Shown here piece after piece: positions 46,028-56,301 of a stretch of DNA of 64,000 nt (position 1 is its first letter; each line of letters opens with the position of its first letter). The notes under the pieces were generated by a model, which saw nothing but the letters and a program-made list of their open reading frames with translations, did not search any database and was not told the DNA's origin. Source of the stretch: Aurantimonas endophytica (GTDB lineage Bacteria > Pseudomonadota > Alphaproteobacteria > Rhizobiales > Rhizobiaceae); the NCBI RefSeq assembly GCF_014196845.1, contig NZ_JACIEM010000004.1, forward strand, positions 434,001 to 498,000, in the 5' to 3' direction. The translations under genes were made by a program, and so were the position numbers.

Positions 46028-46474
46028 TTAATTCCCGTACCTGACGCCGATCTCGCGCGCCAGCGCGGCGCCCTCGCTCTGATACCTGCTCACCGCCACC
46101 TGCGCTGCCGGCGTACAGTGCCGGTAGGTCGATTCGAATGCCCGATAGCCGCTGTTGAAGCTGGCCACGAGACGCCGGCGGTCCGCCTCGTTCGGCGCCT
46201 GCGCGACGATCAGCTCCTGCATCTTGACCCGCCAGAGATCCGCCTCGGCGTCCCCGCAGAGCCGGCGCAGGAAGTGCATCGAGCCCAGGATCGCGGCGAG
46301 ACGGCCCATCGGCCGCATGTAGGGCGCGTCGCTCGGCAGCACCGCCGCCGTTTCCTCGGCGGCCGGAGCCTCGGCTTCCGCCGCCGGCGTCTCCGTCTGC
46401 GCCGCCGCCGTCCCGACCGGGCCAAGGACCACGGATGCCAGGACGAGCGCAGTGATGAGGGGGCGAACGCACAT
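46028..46474 (-). CDS. TIGR02301 family (DUF2385) exported protein
   Basis: The 148-residue product has a signal peptide (PLITALVLASVVLGPVGTAAA), an acidic Ala/Glu spacer (about 26-48), and the TIGR02301 pattern: MGRLAAILGSMHFLRRLCGD, a central RVKMQELIVAQ, FNSGYRAFESTYRHCT and ALAREIGVRYGN. Two conserved cysteines suggest a disulfide. Widespread in Rhizobiales; function unknown. It is divergent from nothing close: the Nudix gene upstream is on the same strand. Confidence 0.85.
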   Translation of the reverse strand: MCVRPLITALVLASVVLGPVGTAAAQTETPAAEAEAPAAEETAAVLPSDAPYMRPMGRLAAILGSMHFLRRLCGDAEADLWRVKMQELIVAQAPNEADRRRLVASFNSGYRAFESTYRHCTPAAQVAVSRYQSEGAALAREIGVRYGN

Positions 46475-46571
46475 GCGAAAACTTTCCGATTTCGTTAACG
46501 CTTATGCAAGCGCCGGACGGCTCGAGCGCGAGATATGGTGCGCCATGCGCTCTTCCCGCAACAGCCGTAAA

Positions 46572-47000
46572 TCAGTGAATGAGCGTGGCGTTGACGGCCT
46601 TCTCGACGATCTCCCCGAGGCCCGGCGTGGTGCGCTGGACACGTTCGGCGTCTTCGATCTCGTCGAGGGTGAGGAGATGCAGCCGCGCCGCGTCGTCCCC
46701 GGCCTGCGGCACGGATTCGAACGGCAGGGCCCCGGCGAAGACCGCGATCACGGCATGGAACTGCCCGCCGATCGCCTCGTGCAGCGTGACGAAGCGCAGC
46801 GGCCCGGTCGTCAGCCCCGTCTCCTCGGCCATCTCGCGCCGCGCCGCCACCTCCAGCCGCTCGCCGAAGTCGACGCCGCCGCCCGGCAGGCTCAGCCGCC
46901 CCGCGTAAGGGTCGCGGCGGCGCTCCACCAGGAGGATCCGGCCGGCGCGCGACAGGCAAACCGAAACGCCGAGCAGCGGGCGGGTGGGGCGATCGAGCAT
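46572..47000 (-). CDS. Nudix hydrolase
   Basis: The 142-residue product has a complete Nudix box starting GGGVDFGERLEVAARREMAE and ending ETGL (about 41-63), which binds the metal and hydrolyses a nucleoside-diphosphate-linked bond. An N-terminal SVCLSRAGRILLVERRR gives the first strand. The substrate cannot be told. It is divergent from the SRAP gene. Confidence 0.88.
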   Translation of the reverse strand: MLDRPTRPLLGVSVCLSRAGRILLVERRRDPYAGRLSLPGGGVDFGERLEVAARREMAEETGLTTGPLRFVTLHEAIGGQFHAVIAVFAGALPFESVPQAGDDAARLHLLTLDEIEDAERVQRTTPGLGEIVEKAVNATLIH

Positions 47001-47053
47001 AGGATACCTCTGACGATTGACTTCCGGTGCCGGCTGCGGCTCAAACGCTGTCC

Positions 47054-47812
47054 ATGTGCGGACGCTTCACCCTGACGGCTCCACCCGATGCGGTCGCCGA
47101 GCTGCTGGCCCTCATCGATCTGGACCCATATCCGCCGCGTTACAACATCGCGCCGACCCAGCCGATCCTGATCGCGATCGGCGGCGAGGCGGAGCGGCCC
47201 GGCGCCAACCGGCCGAACCGCAGGGCGCTGCTGGCGAGATGGGGGCTGATCCCCGGCTGGGTCAAGGACGTGAAGAGCTTTCCGCTGCTGATCAATGCGC
47301 GAGCCGAGACCGCGGCGGACAAGAACGCCTTCCGCGGTGCCATGCGCTATCGCCGCTGCCTCGTTCCCGCGTCCGGCTTCTACGAGTGGCGGCGGCAGGG
47401 CAAGGCGAAGTCCGAGCCGCATTTCCTGAAACCTGCCGACGGCCGGCCCTTCGCCTTCGCCGGACTGATGGAGACCTGGCACGGCCCCGACGGCGGCGAG
47501 ATCGACACCGCCGCGATCCTGACCACGGCGGCCTCGGGCCGTATAGCGGCGATCCACGACCGGACGCCGATCGTGGTGGATCAGGACGACTACGCGCGCT
47601 GGCTGGATTGCCGGGACTACGACCCGGCAGCGGTGGCGGACATTCTGGCACCGCCGGAAGACGGTTTCTTCGACATCGTCCGGATATCCGACCGCGTTAA
47701 CAAGGTCGCCAATACCGGGCCCGACGTGCAGGCGCCGCTCGATGAAACCGCCGAAGCCCCGCCGGCGGCAGCGACCCCGCCGGACGGCGAGGCGCAGGGC
47801 AGCCTGTTCTAA
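47054..47812 (+). CDS. SRAP/YedK-type abasic-site shield protein
   Basis: The start must be the MCGRF at 47054, because Cys2 becomes N-terminal and forms the DNA-protein crosslink. The 252-residue product has NIAPTQPIL, INARAET (Asn), ASGFYEWRRQG (Glu) and IHDRTPIVV (His), the conserved active-site set. HMCES/YedK proteins cap abasic sites in single-stranded DNA. Where most homologues have HDRMP this one has HDRTP. An in-frame ATG nine codons upstream is rejected for the reason above. Confidence 0.92.
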   Translation: MCGRFTLTAPPDAVAELLALIDLDPYPPRYNIAPTQPILIAIGGEAERPGANRPNRRALLARWGLIPGWVKDVKSFPLLINARAETAADKNAFRGAMRYRRCLVPASGFYEWRRQGKAKSEPHFLKPADGRPFAFAGLMETWHGPDGGEIDTAAILTTAASGRIAAIHDRTPIVVDQDDYARWLDCRDYDPAAVADILAPPEDGFFDIVRISDRVNKVANTGPDVQAPLDETAEAPPAAATPPDGEAQGSLF

Positions 47813-47828
47813 GGGCGCAGGCGGCCGA

Positions 47829-48017
47829 TTACTCCGCCGGGATCATCGCCGGAAAGGTCTCGTCGCGCTGCAGCTTCGGCGCCTTGGCCTTCAGCCAGGA
47901 CTGGCTGGCGGCGGCGATGGCCGGGATGCCGATGGCGCGATAGTTCTTGGCAAGATCGACCTCCTGCTCGCGTTCGCGCTTCGATTTGAACTCAACACTC
48001 TTGGTAATCATGGCCAT
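47829..48017 (-). CDS. Small basic/charged protein of unknown function
   Basis: The 62-residue product (MAMITKSVEFKSKREREQEV, then DLAKNYRAIGIPAIAAASQS) has no signal peptide; a start two codons later is equally likely. The reading frame continues upstream to 48272 but without similarity or a ribosome site. It converges on the SRAP gene with 16 bases between. Confidence 0.5.
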   Translation of the reverse strand: MAMITKSVEFKSKREREQEVDLAKNYRAIGIPAIAAASQSWLKAKAPKLQRDETFPAMIPAE

Positions 48018-48408
48018 GGGTCCGTGGGCTGCTGGGAGGATGATCCGGCACTGCGATTGCGCCAGATTATGGGCAGAAGCGATTACGGAACTGACGCCGC
48101 TAAGCCGTTGTGTCGCTAAGCGGATTGGCGTTGCATTCCTGTCACATCGCCGGGGGTCGCCACGGGCACGAATTTTTGCCGGCTCACCATTTTGCGGAGA
48201 TTTCGTGCAAAGGCCCGCCGCAAGCACGTCATGGCTCGCGGGAATCACACTTGCGAGAGCGGACCCGCGCATTTGTCAGGCGGCCCGTTTGGCGCTAGCC
48301 AGAGCCCGCTGGCGGGTGAGGGCGTCATGGCGACGACGCCACCACGGCAGCAGTTGAACGAGGCAGTGCGCCCCGACGGCGCGCGGCACAGACGATCGAG
48401 GCAGACCG
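48018..48408. other. Gap without a supported gene upstream of cysS
   Basis: About 390 bases with several short overlapping open frames but none with a ribosome site or recognisable product. It should hold the cysS promoter; no clear -35/-10 pair or T-box-like structure was recognised. Confidence 0.4.
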
Positions 48409-49935
48409 ATGGATGACGGCTTTCGCGGCCTGACGCTCTGGAACACGATGACGCGGCGCAAGGAGGAATTCCGCCCGCTCGCCTGGCAGGATTCCGGCAT
48501 AGCCGAGGCTGACCGGCGGGTGCGCCTGTATGTCTGCGGGCCGACCGTCTACGACTTCGCCCATATCGGCAACGCCCGCCCGGTCATCGTCTTCGACGTG
48601 CTGTTCCGGCTGCTGCGCCACCTCTATGGCGACGAGGCCGTCACCTATGTGCGCAACATCACCGACGTCGACGACAAGATCAACGCGCGGGCGGCGCGCG
48701 ACTATCCCGACCTGCCGCTGAACGCCGCGATCGCGGCAGTGACCGCGAAGACCGCCGAGCAGTTCCATGAAGACGTCGCCGCACTCGGCTGCCTTCCGCC
48801 CACCGTCGAGCCGCGCGCCACCGACTACGTCGCCGGCCGGGCCGACGGGCAGGACATGGTCGCGATGATCGCCACGCTGATCGAGAAGGGCCACGCCTAC
48901 CAGGCCGGCGGCGAGGTGCTGTTCGACGTCACCTCGATGCCGGACTACGGCAGGCTCTCCAACCGCAAGCTCGACGAGCAGCGCGCCGGCGCGCGGGTGG
49001 CCGTCGACAGCCACAAGCGCAATCCCGGCGACTTCGTGCTGTGGAAGCTGTCGGCCGAGAACGAGCCGGGCTGGGATTCGCCCTGGGGCCGCGGCCGGCC
49101 GGGCTGGCACATCGAGTGCTCGGTGATGAGCGGGGCGCTGCTCGGCGAGGAGTTCGACATCCACGGCGGCGGGCTCGACCTGATCTTCCCGCACCACGAG
49201 AACGAGATCGCCCAGTCGCGCTGCGCCCACGGCACCGACACGATGGCGCAGATCTGGATGCACAACGGCTACCTGCAGGTCGAAGGCCGCAAGATGTCGA
49301 AGTCGGACGGCAATTTCGTCACCATCCACGACCTGCTGCACACGGAGAATTTCGGCGGGCGGAAGTGGCCGGGCGAAGTGCTGCGCCTGGCAATGCTGAT
49401 GACGCATTACCGCGAGCCGATCGATTTTTCCGTGAAGCGGCTGGAGGAGGCGGAAGCCATCCTGACGCGTTGGCGCCGGATCGCCGCCGAGGAAGGGGCT
49501 GCGGCGACGGCTGCGGACCCGGCATTTATGCGAGTCTTGGCTGACGATCTGGATTTCGGCGGCGCGCTGCAGGTCGTGCATGCGCTGTTCAATCAGGGGC
49601 GATGGGCGGAGCCGGGTGCCACGACTGACGCGAGCGCCGGTTCATTCGGATTCGGTCAGGACTCCAGCGGGCTCGTCGCGGACGATCAAAGGCAGGTCGG
49701 GGCCTCTGCCGCTTTGGCGTGCCTGGCACTCGTCGGCATCGATCTCGTCGTTTCCAACGCGGTATCGGACGACGTCCGGGCGATCATCGACAAGCGCCTC
49801 GAGCTCCTGCGCGCCAAGAACTTCGCCGCAGCCGACCGCATCCGCGACGATTTGTTGGGGCAGGGTATCCAGCTGAAGGACGGCAAGGACCCCGAAACCG
49901 GCGAGCGCATCACGACCTGGGAAGTGAAACGCTAA
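48409..49935 (+). CDS. cysS: Cysteinyl-tRNA synthetase
   Basis: The 508-residue product has the class I motifs AHIGNAR and KMSKSDGN, with zinc ligands in [18 protein letters not shown] and FPHHENE. It charges tRNA-Cys. The segment at about 365-450 (roughly 49500-49750) looks lower in GC and less typical than the rest: [20 protein letters not shown] replaces the usual DDLNTPxAL pattern, and a Gly/Ser/Asp-rich stretch follows. The C-terminal helices ([17 protein letters not shown]) are normal, so the gene is probably functional. Confidence 0.95.
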   Translation: MDDGFRGLTLWNTMTRRKEEFRPLAWQDSGIAEADRRVRLYVCGPTVYDFAHIGNARPVIVFDVLFRLLRHLYGDEAVTYVRNITDVDDKINARAARDYPDLPLNAAIAAVTAKTAEQFHEDVAALGCLPPTVEPRATDYVAGRADGQDMVAMIATLIEKGHAYQAGGEVLFDVTSMPDYGRLSNRKLDEQRAGARVAVDSHKRNPGDFVLWKLSAENEPGWDSPWGRGRPGWHIECSVMSGALLGEEFDIHGGGLDLIFPHHENEIAQSRCAHGTDTMAQIWMHNGYLQVEGRKMSKSDGNFVTIHDLLHTENFGGRKWPGEVLRLAMLMTHYREPIDFSVKRLEEAEAILTRWRRIAAEEGAAATAADPAFMRVLADDLDFGGALQVVHALFNQGRWAEPGATTDASAGSFGFGQDSSGLVADDQRQVGASAALACLALVGIDLVVSNAVSDDVRAIIDKRLELLRAKNFAAADRIRDDLLGQGIQLKDGKDPETGERITTWEVKR

Positions 49936-49990
49936 AATCGCCAGATGCCGCAGCGGGAAACGGGGCGGCTATCCCCGACCTCCCCTCTCG

Positions 49991-50026
49991 GCGTCATCCC
50001 CGGGCTTGACCCGGGGACCCATTCCT
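49991..50026 (+). repeat. Half copy of the CCCGGGCTTG repeat
   Basis: GCGTCATCCCCGGGCTTGAC then CCGGGGACCCATTCCT matches the right arm of 22840-22980 in inverse orientation. The 389-base gap after cysS (49936-50324) contains this, the variant at 50137-50166 and no supported gene. Confidence 0.75.
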
Positions 50027-50136
50027 CCGCGTTGACCCGGGCATGCCGCGCGAGAAAGGGCGGTTCTCCGGCACCGTCGAGCTGCAGAACCGGCCCGCTC
50101 CGCCACCGTCGGTGAACGGCCTATCCATCCCATGGA

Positions 50137-50166
50137 CGTCATCCTCGGGCCCCGTCCCGAGAATCC
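50137..50166 (+). repeat. Variant CGTCATCCTCGGG repeat
   Basis: CGTCATCCTCGGGCCC (50137-50152) is followed by CGTCCCGAG, so CTCGGG and CCCGAG form a hairpin. The first 16 bases recur exactly in inverse at 56968-56983. Confidence 0.55.
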
Positions 50167-50324
50167 AGTCAGCGCCGTTCACGCTGCGGGCGGCGACGTG
50201 CCTCTCTGCCACGCATGCGCCGTTGCCGGTGGGACAAGAGCTCACGGTTGAGCTCCGCTGGGGAAACGCGGGGAAGAGAGACGGTACCCGCACCTCGCCA
50301 CGGCGGCGACGCTGTTGCGCCCGC

Positions 50325-50744
50325 CTAGAGCGTTGCGTCGATTGCCTGCACGTGGCCCTGGGCGCCATAGGCAAGGATGGCTCGGTCGGCGGTCAGAAGG
50401 GGCATGTCATGGCACCTGGCCGTGGCGACGATCAGACGGTCGGACGGATCGCTGTGGAACGAGCCCGGCAAGCTCACGCTGTCTACCGCGACACGGGCAT
50501 CCAAGGCGAGGAGTCGCATCCCACCGTCGCCGAGCAGCCAGGCGAACCATCTGCCGAGATCCTGGCCGACGCTGAGGCGGCCCTTGGAGACGAGCATCGC
50601 GATTTCCCAGAGCGTCATGGCAGCGATGCCGGCCGCGCCACTGCCTGAACCCCACTCCGCCTCTATTCGCGCTCTCGTCTTTGGCCCCATCCGTGTATCG
50701 CCGTTCAGGTACCAAACGAGGCAATGCGTATCGAGCAAGCTCAA
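50325..50744 (-). CDS. VapC-like PIN-domain toxin
   Basis: TTG at 50744 (TTGA overlap with the antitoxin stop) gives 139 residues: MSLLDTHCLVWYL with Asp5, WEIA with Glu near 48, DPSDRLIVATAR and LLTADRAI with the last acidic residues. PIN toxins of this length cleave RNA. A TTG five codons earlier is also possible. It pairs with the small antitoxin encoded just upstream. Confidence 0.85.
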   Translation of the reverse strand: MSLLDTHCLVWYLNGDTRMGPKTRARIEAEWGSGSGAAGIAAMTLWEIAMLVSKGRLSVGQDLGRWFAWLLGDGGMRLLALDARVAVDSVSLPGSFHSDPSDRLIVATARCHDMPLLTADRAILAYGAQGHVQAIDATL

Positions 50745-50986
50745 CGAAGCGCTTCCCAATCCGAGGGATCCGCCGCCGGTTCGATCAGGTCGTCAGCGTA
50801 ATGGATCGTACCCTTCATCGAGCCGAACAGCGATGGACGGGGACTGTCCGTCTCTGCCGGCACCAGCCGCGCTACTGGCTTGCCATGGCGGGTGACGATC
50901 ACCGGTTCGCCGCTGGCGTTCATCGCGTCGATCAGCTTGAGGCAGTCGGCCTTGAACTGGGTCGCCGTCACTGTCTTGTCGACCAT
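50741..50986 (-). CDS. Phd/YefM-type antitoxin
   Basis: ATG at 50986, with GAGGA upstream, gives 81 residues: VTATQFKADCLKLIDAMNAS then GEPVIVTRHGKPVARLVP, the YefM/Phd DNA-binding fold, and a toxin-binding tail ending SDWEALR. In-frame starts at 50992, 50998 and 51034 exist but lack a better ribosome site. Upstream, GAAAAT (51011-51016) and ATTTTC (51023-51028) form an inverted repeat that could be its operator. Confidence 0.82.
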   Translation of the reverse strand: MVDKTVTATQFKADCLKLIDAMNASGEPVIVTRHGKPVARLVPAETDSPRPSLFGSMKGTIHYADDLIEPAADPSDWEALR

Positions 50987-51117
50987 GTCCATCCTCATGG
51001 AAAGTGTACAGAAAATATAGCCATTTTCAGCCATGGCGGCAAGTTCGGCGGACTGAGACGAATTGAGGCCAGCCGGCTCCCGTGCAAAATCCGGCTATCC
51101 GCCCTACAAGCCAAGGC

Positions 51118-52083
51118 ATGACCGACTCCTTCCGCAAGCCCTATCCCGCCATCGAGCCCTACCAGACCGGTCGACTCGATGTCGGCGACGGCCACCAGAT
51201 CTATTACGAGCTCTGCGGCAATCCCGATGGCCTGCCCGTGGTGTTCCTGCATGGCGGGCCCGGCAGCGGCGCCTCGTCGCAGCACCGGCGGCTGTTCGAT
51301 CCGGCGAGATACCGCATCCTGTTGTTCGACCAGCGCGGCTGCGGGCGCTCGACGCCGCTCGGCTCGCTGGAGGCGAACACCACCTGGCATCTCGTCGCCG
51401 ACCTGGAGCGGCTGCGGAACCTCACCGGAGCCGATCGCTGGCTGCTGTTCGGCGGCTCCTGGGGCGCGACGCTGGCGCTGGCCTATGCCGAGCGCCATCC
51501 GACGCGGGTCAGCGGCATGATCCTGCGCGGCGTCTTCACCGGCCGGCGTTCCGAGCTCGACTGGTTCTACGAGGCCGGTGCCAACCGGCTGTTCCCCGAT
51601 CGCTGGGAGAATCTGCTCGGGCCCATCCCCGAAGCCGAGCAGGACGATCTGCTGGCCGCCTATGCGCGGCGGCTCAACGATCCCGACCGGGCGGTGCGCG
51701 CCGAGGCGGCACGGGCCTGGACCGGCTGGGAGTCTGCCACGGTCACGCTGCGCACCGGCCGCGGCGGCGAGGGATCGTCTTCCGGCCCGGTCTCGGACGG
51801 CACCATCGCCTTCGCGCGCATCGAGAACCACTTCTTCTCGCACGACCTCTGGCTGGAGGAGGGCGAGCTGATCGCCAACATCGACCGGCTGCAGGACATC
51901 CCGGCGGTGATCGTCCAGGGCCGCTACGACGTGGTAACGCCGGCGATCACCTCCTGGCAGCTGGCACAGGCCTGGCCGCGCGCCGACTACCGGATGGTGG
52001 AGGGCGCCGGCCATGCCTTTGCCGAGCCGGGCATCCTCAACGAATTGCTGGCGGCGACGGACCGTTTCGCCGGCAAGTCCTGA
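51118..52083 (+). CDS. pip: Proline iminopeptidase (copy 1)
   Basis: The 321-residue alpha/beta hydrolase has the nucleophile elbow GGSWGAT, the oxyanion [14 protein letters not shown], Asp in QGRYDVV and His in GAGHAFAEP. The iminopeptidase cap domain is present. It removes N-terminal proline from peptides in the cytoplasm. An ATG 12 codons upstream is rejected as non-conserved. It is paralogous to 52614-53579, with a GFA gene between. Confidence 0.9.
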   Translation: MTDSFRKPYPAIEPYQTGRLDVGDGHQIYYELCGNPDGLPVVFLHGGPGSGASSQHRRLFDPARYRILLFDQRGCGRSTPLGSLEANTTWHLVADLERLRNLTGADRWLLFGGSWGATLALAYAERHPTRVSGMILRGVFTGRRSELDWFYEAGANRLFPDRWENLLGPIPEAEQDDLLAAYARRLNDPDRAVRAEAARAWTGWESATVTLRTGRGGEGSSSGPVSDGTIAFARIENHFFSHDLWLEEGELIANIDRLQDIPAVIVQGRYDVVTPAITSWQLAQAWPRADYRMVEGAGHAFAEPGILNELLAATDRFAGKS

Positions 52084-52146
52084 GGCTGGCGGGGGGCGGG
52101 CCCCGCACTAAGATCACCTGAGCTGTTTCAACGGAGCCCGACCGAC

Positions 52147-53579
<1,433 letters not shown>

Positions 53580-53691
53580 GGGCGGCCGCACCCATCAACG
53601 ATCGTGATTACAGCGATAAGCTGAATTCGGGTGGCGGTGCGCCGCGGGTCTGCTAGACCGCAGGGATCCTCAACCACCATCAGGTCTTGCC

Positions 53692-54669
53692 ATGCCAGCG
53701 GCCGAAACCGCACAGCGTCAGGGATTCACCTACGCCCTCGGCGCCTTCGCGATCTGGGGCCTGATCCTGCCGATCTACATGAAGCTCCTGGCGGACGTCT
53801 CGCCGCTGGAGATCGTCGGGCACCGCATCATCTGGGCAATCCCCTTTGCCCTGCTGATCCTTTGGTGGCAGGGGCTGCTGGGCGGGGTCTGGCGGCACTT
53901 CACCGACCTGCGGACGGTAGCGCTGGCGACGATGACGGCGATGCTGATCTCGGTGAACTGGGGCACCTATGTCTACGCCATCGTCGCCGGCCACGCGGTC
54001 GAGGCGGCGCTCGGCTACTACATCAACCCGCTGGTCAACGTGGTCCTCGGCGCGCTGGTGCTGGGCGAGCGACCGAACCGCATCCAGTCCATGGCCATCG
54101 GCCTCGCCGCGATCGGCGTCGCGATCCTGACGGTCAAGGCGGGCGGCCTGCCGTGGATCTCGCTGATCCTCGCGGTGACCTTCGGCACCTATGGCCTGCT
54201 CCGCAAGATGGTGCCGGTCGGCGCCTCGGAAGGCTTCTTCCTGGAGGTGGCGATCCTGGCGCTGCCGTCGGTACTGGTGATCGCGTTCTTCCTGCCGGGC
54301 GAGGGCCACTTCCTCCGCAATGGCTGGGAGACCGCGATGCTGATCGGGGCGGGGCCGCTGACGGCGATCCCGCTGATCCTCTATGCCGCCGGCGCGCGGC
54401 TCCTGCATTACTCGACGATCGGCATCCTGCAATACGCCGTGCCAACGCTGATCTTCCTGACCGCGGTCTTCGTCTTCGGCGAGCCGTTCAGCGTCTGGCA
54501 GCTGGTCGCCTTCGCCTTCATCTGGGCAGCGCTGATCCTCTACACGGTAGCGCTGTTCCGCTCGACGCGCGCCGAACGGCGGGCGCGGCAGGCGCCCGTG
54601 GCGGGAATGCCGGCTGAAGCGCTGCTGGCCGGGGCGGCTCAGCCGCCGTCGGACCAGCGCGTGCGGTAG
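53692..54669 (+). CDS. rarD: RarD/EamA family transporter
   Basis: The 325-residue product has about ten membrane helices in two EamA halves (FAIWGLILPIYMKLLADVSP, YYINPLVNVVLGALVLGERP, then the second half with GILQYAVPTLIFLTAVFVFG). RarD-like proteins are drug/metabolite exporters of unknown substrate. Its last 31 bases overlap the convergent nitrilase gene. Confidence 0.88.
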   Translation: MPAAETAQRQGFTYALGAFAIWGLILPIYMKLLADVSPLEIVGHRIIWAIPFALLILWWQGLLGGVWRHFTDLRTVALATMTAMLISVNWGTYVYAIVAGHAVEAALGYYINPLVNVVLGALVLGERPNRIQSMAIGLAAIGVAILTVKAGGLPWISLILAVTFGTYGLLRKMVPVGASEGFFLEVAILALPSVLVIAFFLPGEGHFLRNGWETAMLIGAGPLTAIPLILYAAGARLLHYSTIGILQYAVPTLIFLTAVFVFGEPFSVWQLVAFAFIWAALILYTVALFRSTRAERRARQAPVAGMPAEALLAGAAQPPSDQRVR

Positions 54670-56189
54670 AGATCGAGCCGCCGGTCGCGCAGGTTGCGGA
54701 CGGAGCCCTCGTAGCGGGCCCAGTTGAGCGTCGCCAGGTTGAGATCGGCGACGGTCACCATCTCGACGTTTTCCGACGTCTCCGCGGCGATGCCGTCGCG
54801 GGCAAAGGGGAAGTCGCAAGGGGTGAAGATCGCCGACTGGGCGTATTCGATGTCGAGATTGTCGACATTGCCGAGATTGCCGGTCATGCCGGAGGTGACG
54901 ACGTAGCACTGGTTCTCGATCGCGCGCGCCTGGCAACAATAGCGCACCCGAAGATAGCCGTGGCGGGTGTCGGTATTGAACGGCACGAACAGGATCCGTG
55001 CGCCCTGGTCGGTGAGCCGTCGGGCGACCTCGGGAAACTCCGAATCGTAGCAGATCATCACGCCGATCGGCCCGCAGTCGGTCTCGATCGTGTCGACCCG
55101 GTCGCCGCCCTTGATCTGCCAGTACTGGCGCTCGTTGGGAGTCGGGTGGATCTTCTCGCGCACATGCACCGAGCCGTCGCGCAGGAACACATAGGCGACG
55201 TTCTGGATCGCCCCGGCCTCGGTGCGGGTCGCGTGACTGCCGCCGATGATGTTGATGTTGCGGCGGATCGCCATGTCGGTCATCCGCTGGACGAAATCCG
55301 GCGTGTGCTCGGTCAGGCGCGCGATCGCCGCCTCCGGCTTCAGCTCCTCGGCCTCGCAGGACAGGAGCATCAGCGTGAAGAGCTCGGGGAAGACGACGAA
55401 GTCGCCGCCATATTCGGAGGCCACCTCGACGAAATATTCGACCGCGTCGTAGAAATCCTGCGGCTTGGCGATGCGCCGCGCCTTCATCTGCACGGTGACG
55501 ACGCGCACCACGTCGGGGTTGCCGCGATTGACCGGCTGATCGGCGCGCGAGGGATCGTAATAAGGGTTACGCCAGACCATCAGCGCCGCAAAGCCGCCGG
55601 ACGCCTCGTCCTTCGGATAGTAGCCCTCCAGCAGGCGCACCGGCTCGAAGCCGGCCGCCAGATGGAAGGAGGCCACCGGATCCTTCACCTCGCCCGCACG
55701 GATCGCTTCCAGATAGGCCTCCGCCGAGGCAAAGCGCCTGGCGTTGCGGCGATAGCCGGGCATCCGGCCGCCGAAGGCGATGCCCTTGAGGTCGAGATCC
55801 TGGCAGAGCCGGCGCCGCGCATCGTAGAGCCGCTTGCCGATCCTGAGGCGCCGCCGGTCCGGATCGACGCAGATCTCGGTGCCGTACAGCCACTCGCCGC
55901 GCCGGTCGTGCATCGCCGCATAGCCGCCGCCGGTGACCTCGGCCCAGCTGTGCTGGGCGAGCGCCTTTTCCTCGGCGAGGATCATCGTGGCGGCATAGCC
56001 GACGATGTCGCCCTCGTAGACGACGACGAACTGGCCCTCGGGAAAGGCCGAGAGCTGGCCGAGGATCATGCCGCGCGTATAGCCCGGCTCCTCGCGGAAC
56101 ACCTTGGACGAGAGCGCGATGATGGCGTCGACATCGCTCTTCGTCGCGATGCGGACTTCGATCTTCGGGGTCGAGCGCTTTTCGGCCAT
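54639..56189 (-). CDS. GNAT-nitrilase fusion protein
   Basis: ATG at 56189 gives 516 residues with two domains. The N-terminal part (about 1-200) is a GNAT acetyltransferase fold (RIATKSDVDAIIALSSKVFR, then DPDRRRLRIGKRLYDARRRL). The rest is a carbon-nitrogen hydrolase with the Glu (VVFPELFTL), Lys (KIHPTPNERQYW) and Cys (MICYDSEFPE) triad. Such fusions occur in several bacterial groups; the amide substrate is unknown. A frame extending to 56279 is not conserved. Confidence 0.92.
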   Translation of the reverse strand: MAEKRSTPKIEVRIATKSDVDAIIALSSKVFREEPGYTRGMILGQLSAFPEGQFVVVYEGDIVGYAATMILAEEKALAQHSWAEVTGGGYAAMHDRRGEWLYGTEICVDPDRRRLRIGKRLYDARRRLCQDLDLKGIAFGGRMPGYRRNARRFASAEAYLEAIRAGEVKDPVASFHLAAGFEPVRLLEGYYPKDEASGGFAALMVWRNPYYDPSRADQPVNRGNPDVVRVVTVQMKARRIAKPQDFYDAVEYFVEVASEYGGDFVVFPELFTLMLLSCEAEELKPEAAIARLTEHTPDFVQRMTDMAIRRNINIIGGSHATRTEAGAIQNVAYVFLRDGSVHVREKIHPTPNERQYWQIKGGDRVDTIETDCGPIGVMICYDSEFPEVARRLTDQGARILFVPFNTDTRHGYLRVRYCCQARAIENQCYVVTSGMTGNLGNVDNLDIEYAQSAIFTPCDFPFARDGIAAETSENVEMVTVADLNLATLNWARYEGSVRNLRDRRLDLYRTRWSDGG

Positions 56190-56301
56190 GGGTGGGCGGG
56201 TCCTTGTCGCGATTCGCGGAAGCGGGGAGTGCGGCGGTTGCCGCACCACCGCATCTAGGCCGCTGGCGGCGTACCGCAACCGAAAGACCGAAATGCCCGG
56301 G

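Noticed and set aside
50043-50648. A 201-codon plus-strand frame after cysS
   Set aside because: It runs through repeat sequence and antisense to the PIN toxin gene, with no recognisable product.
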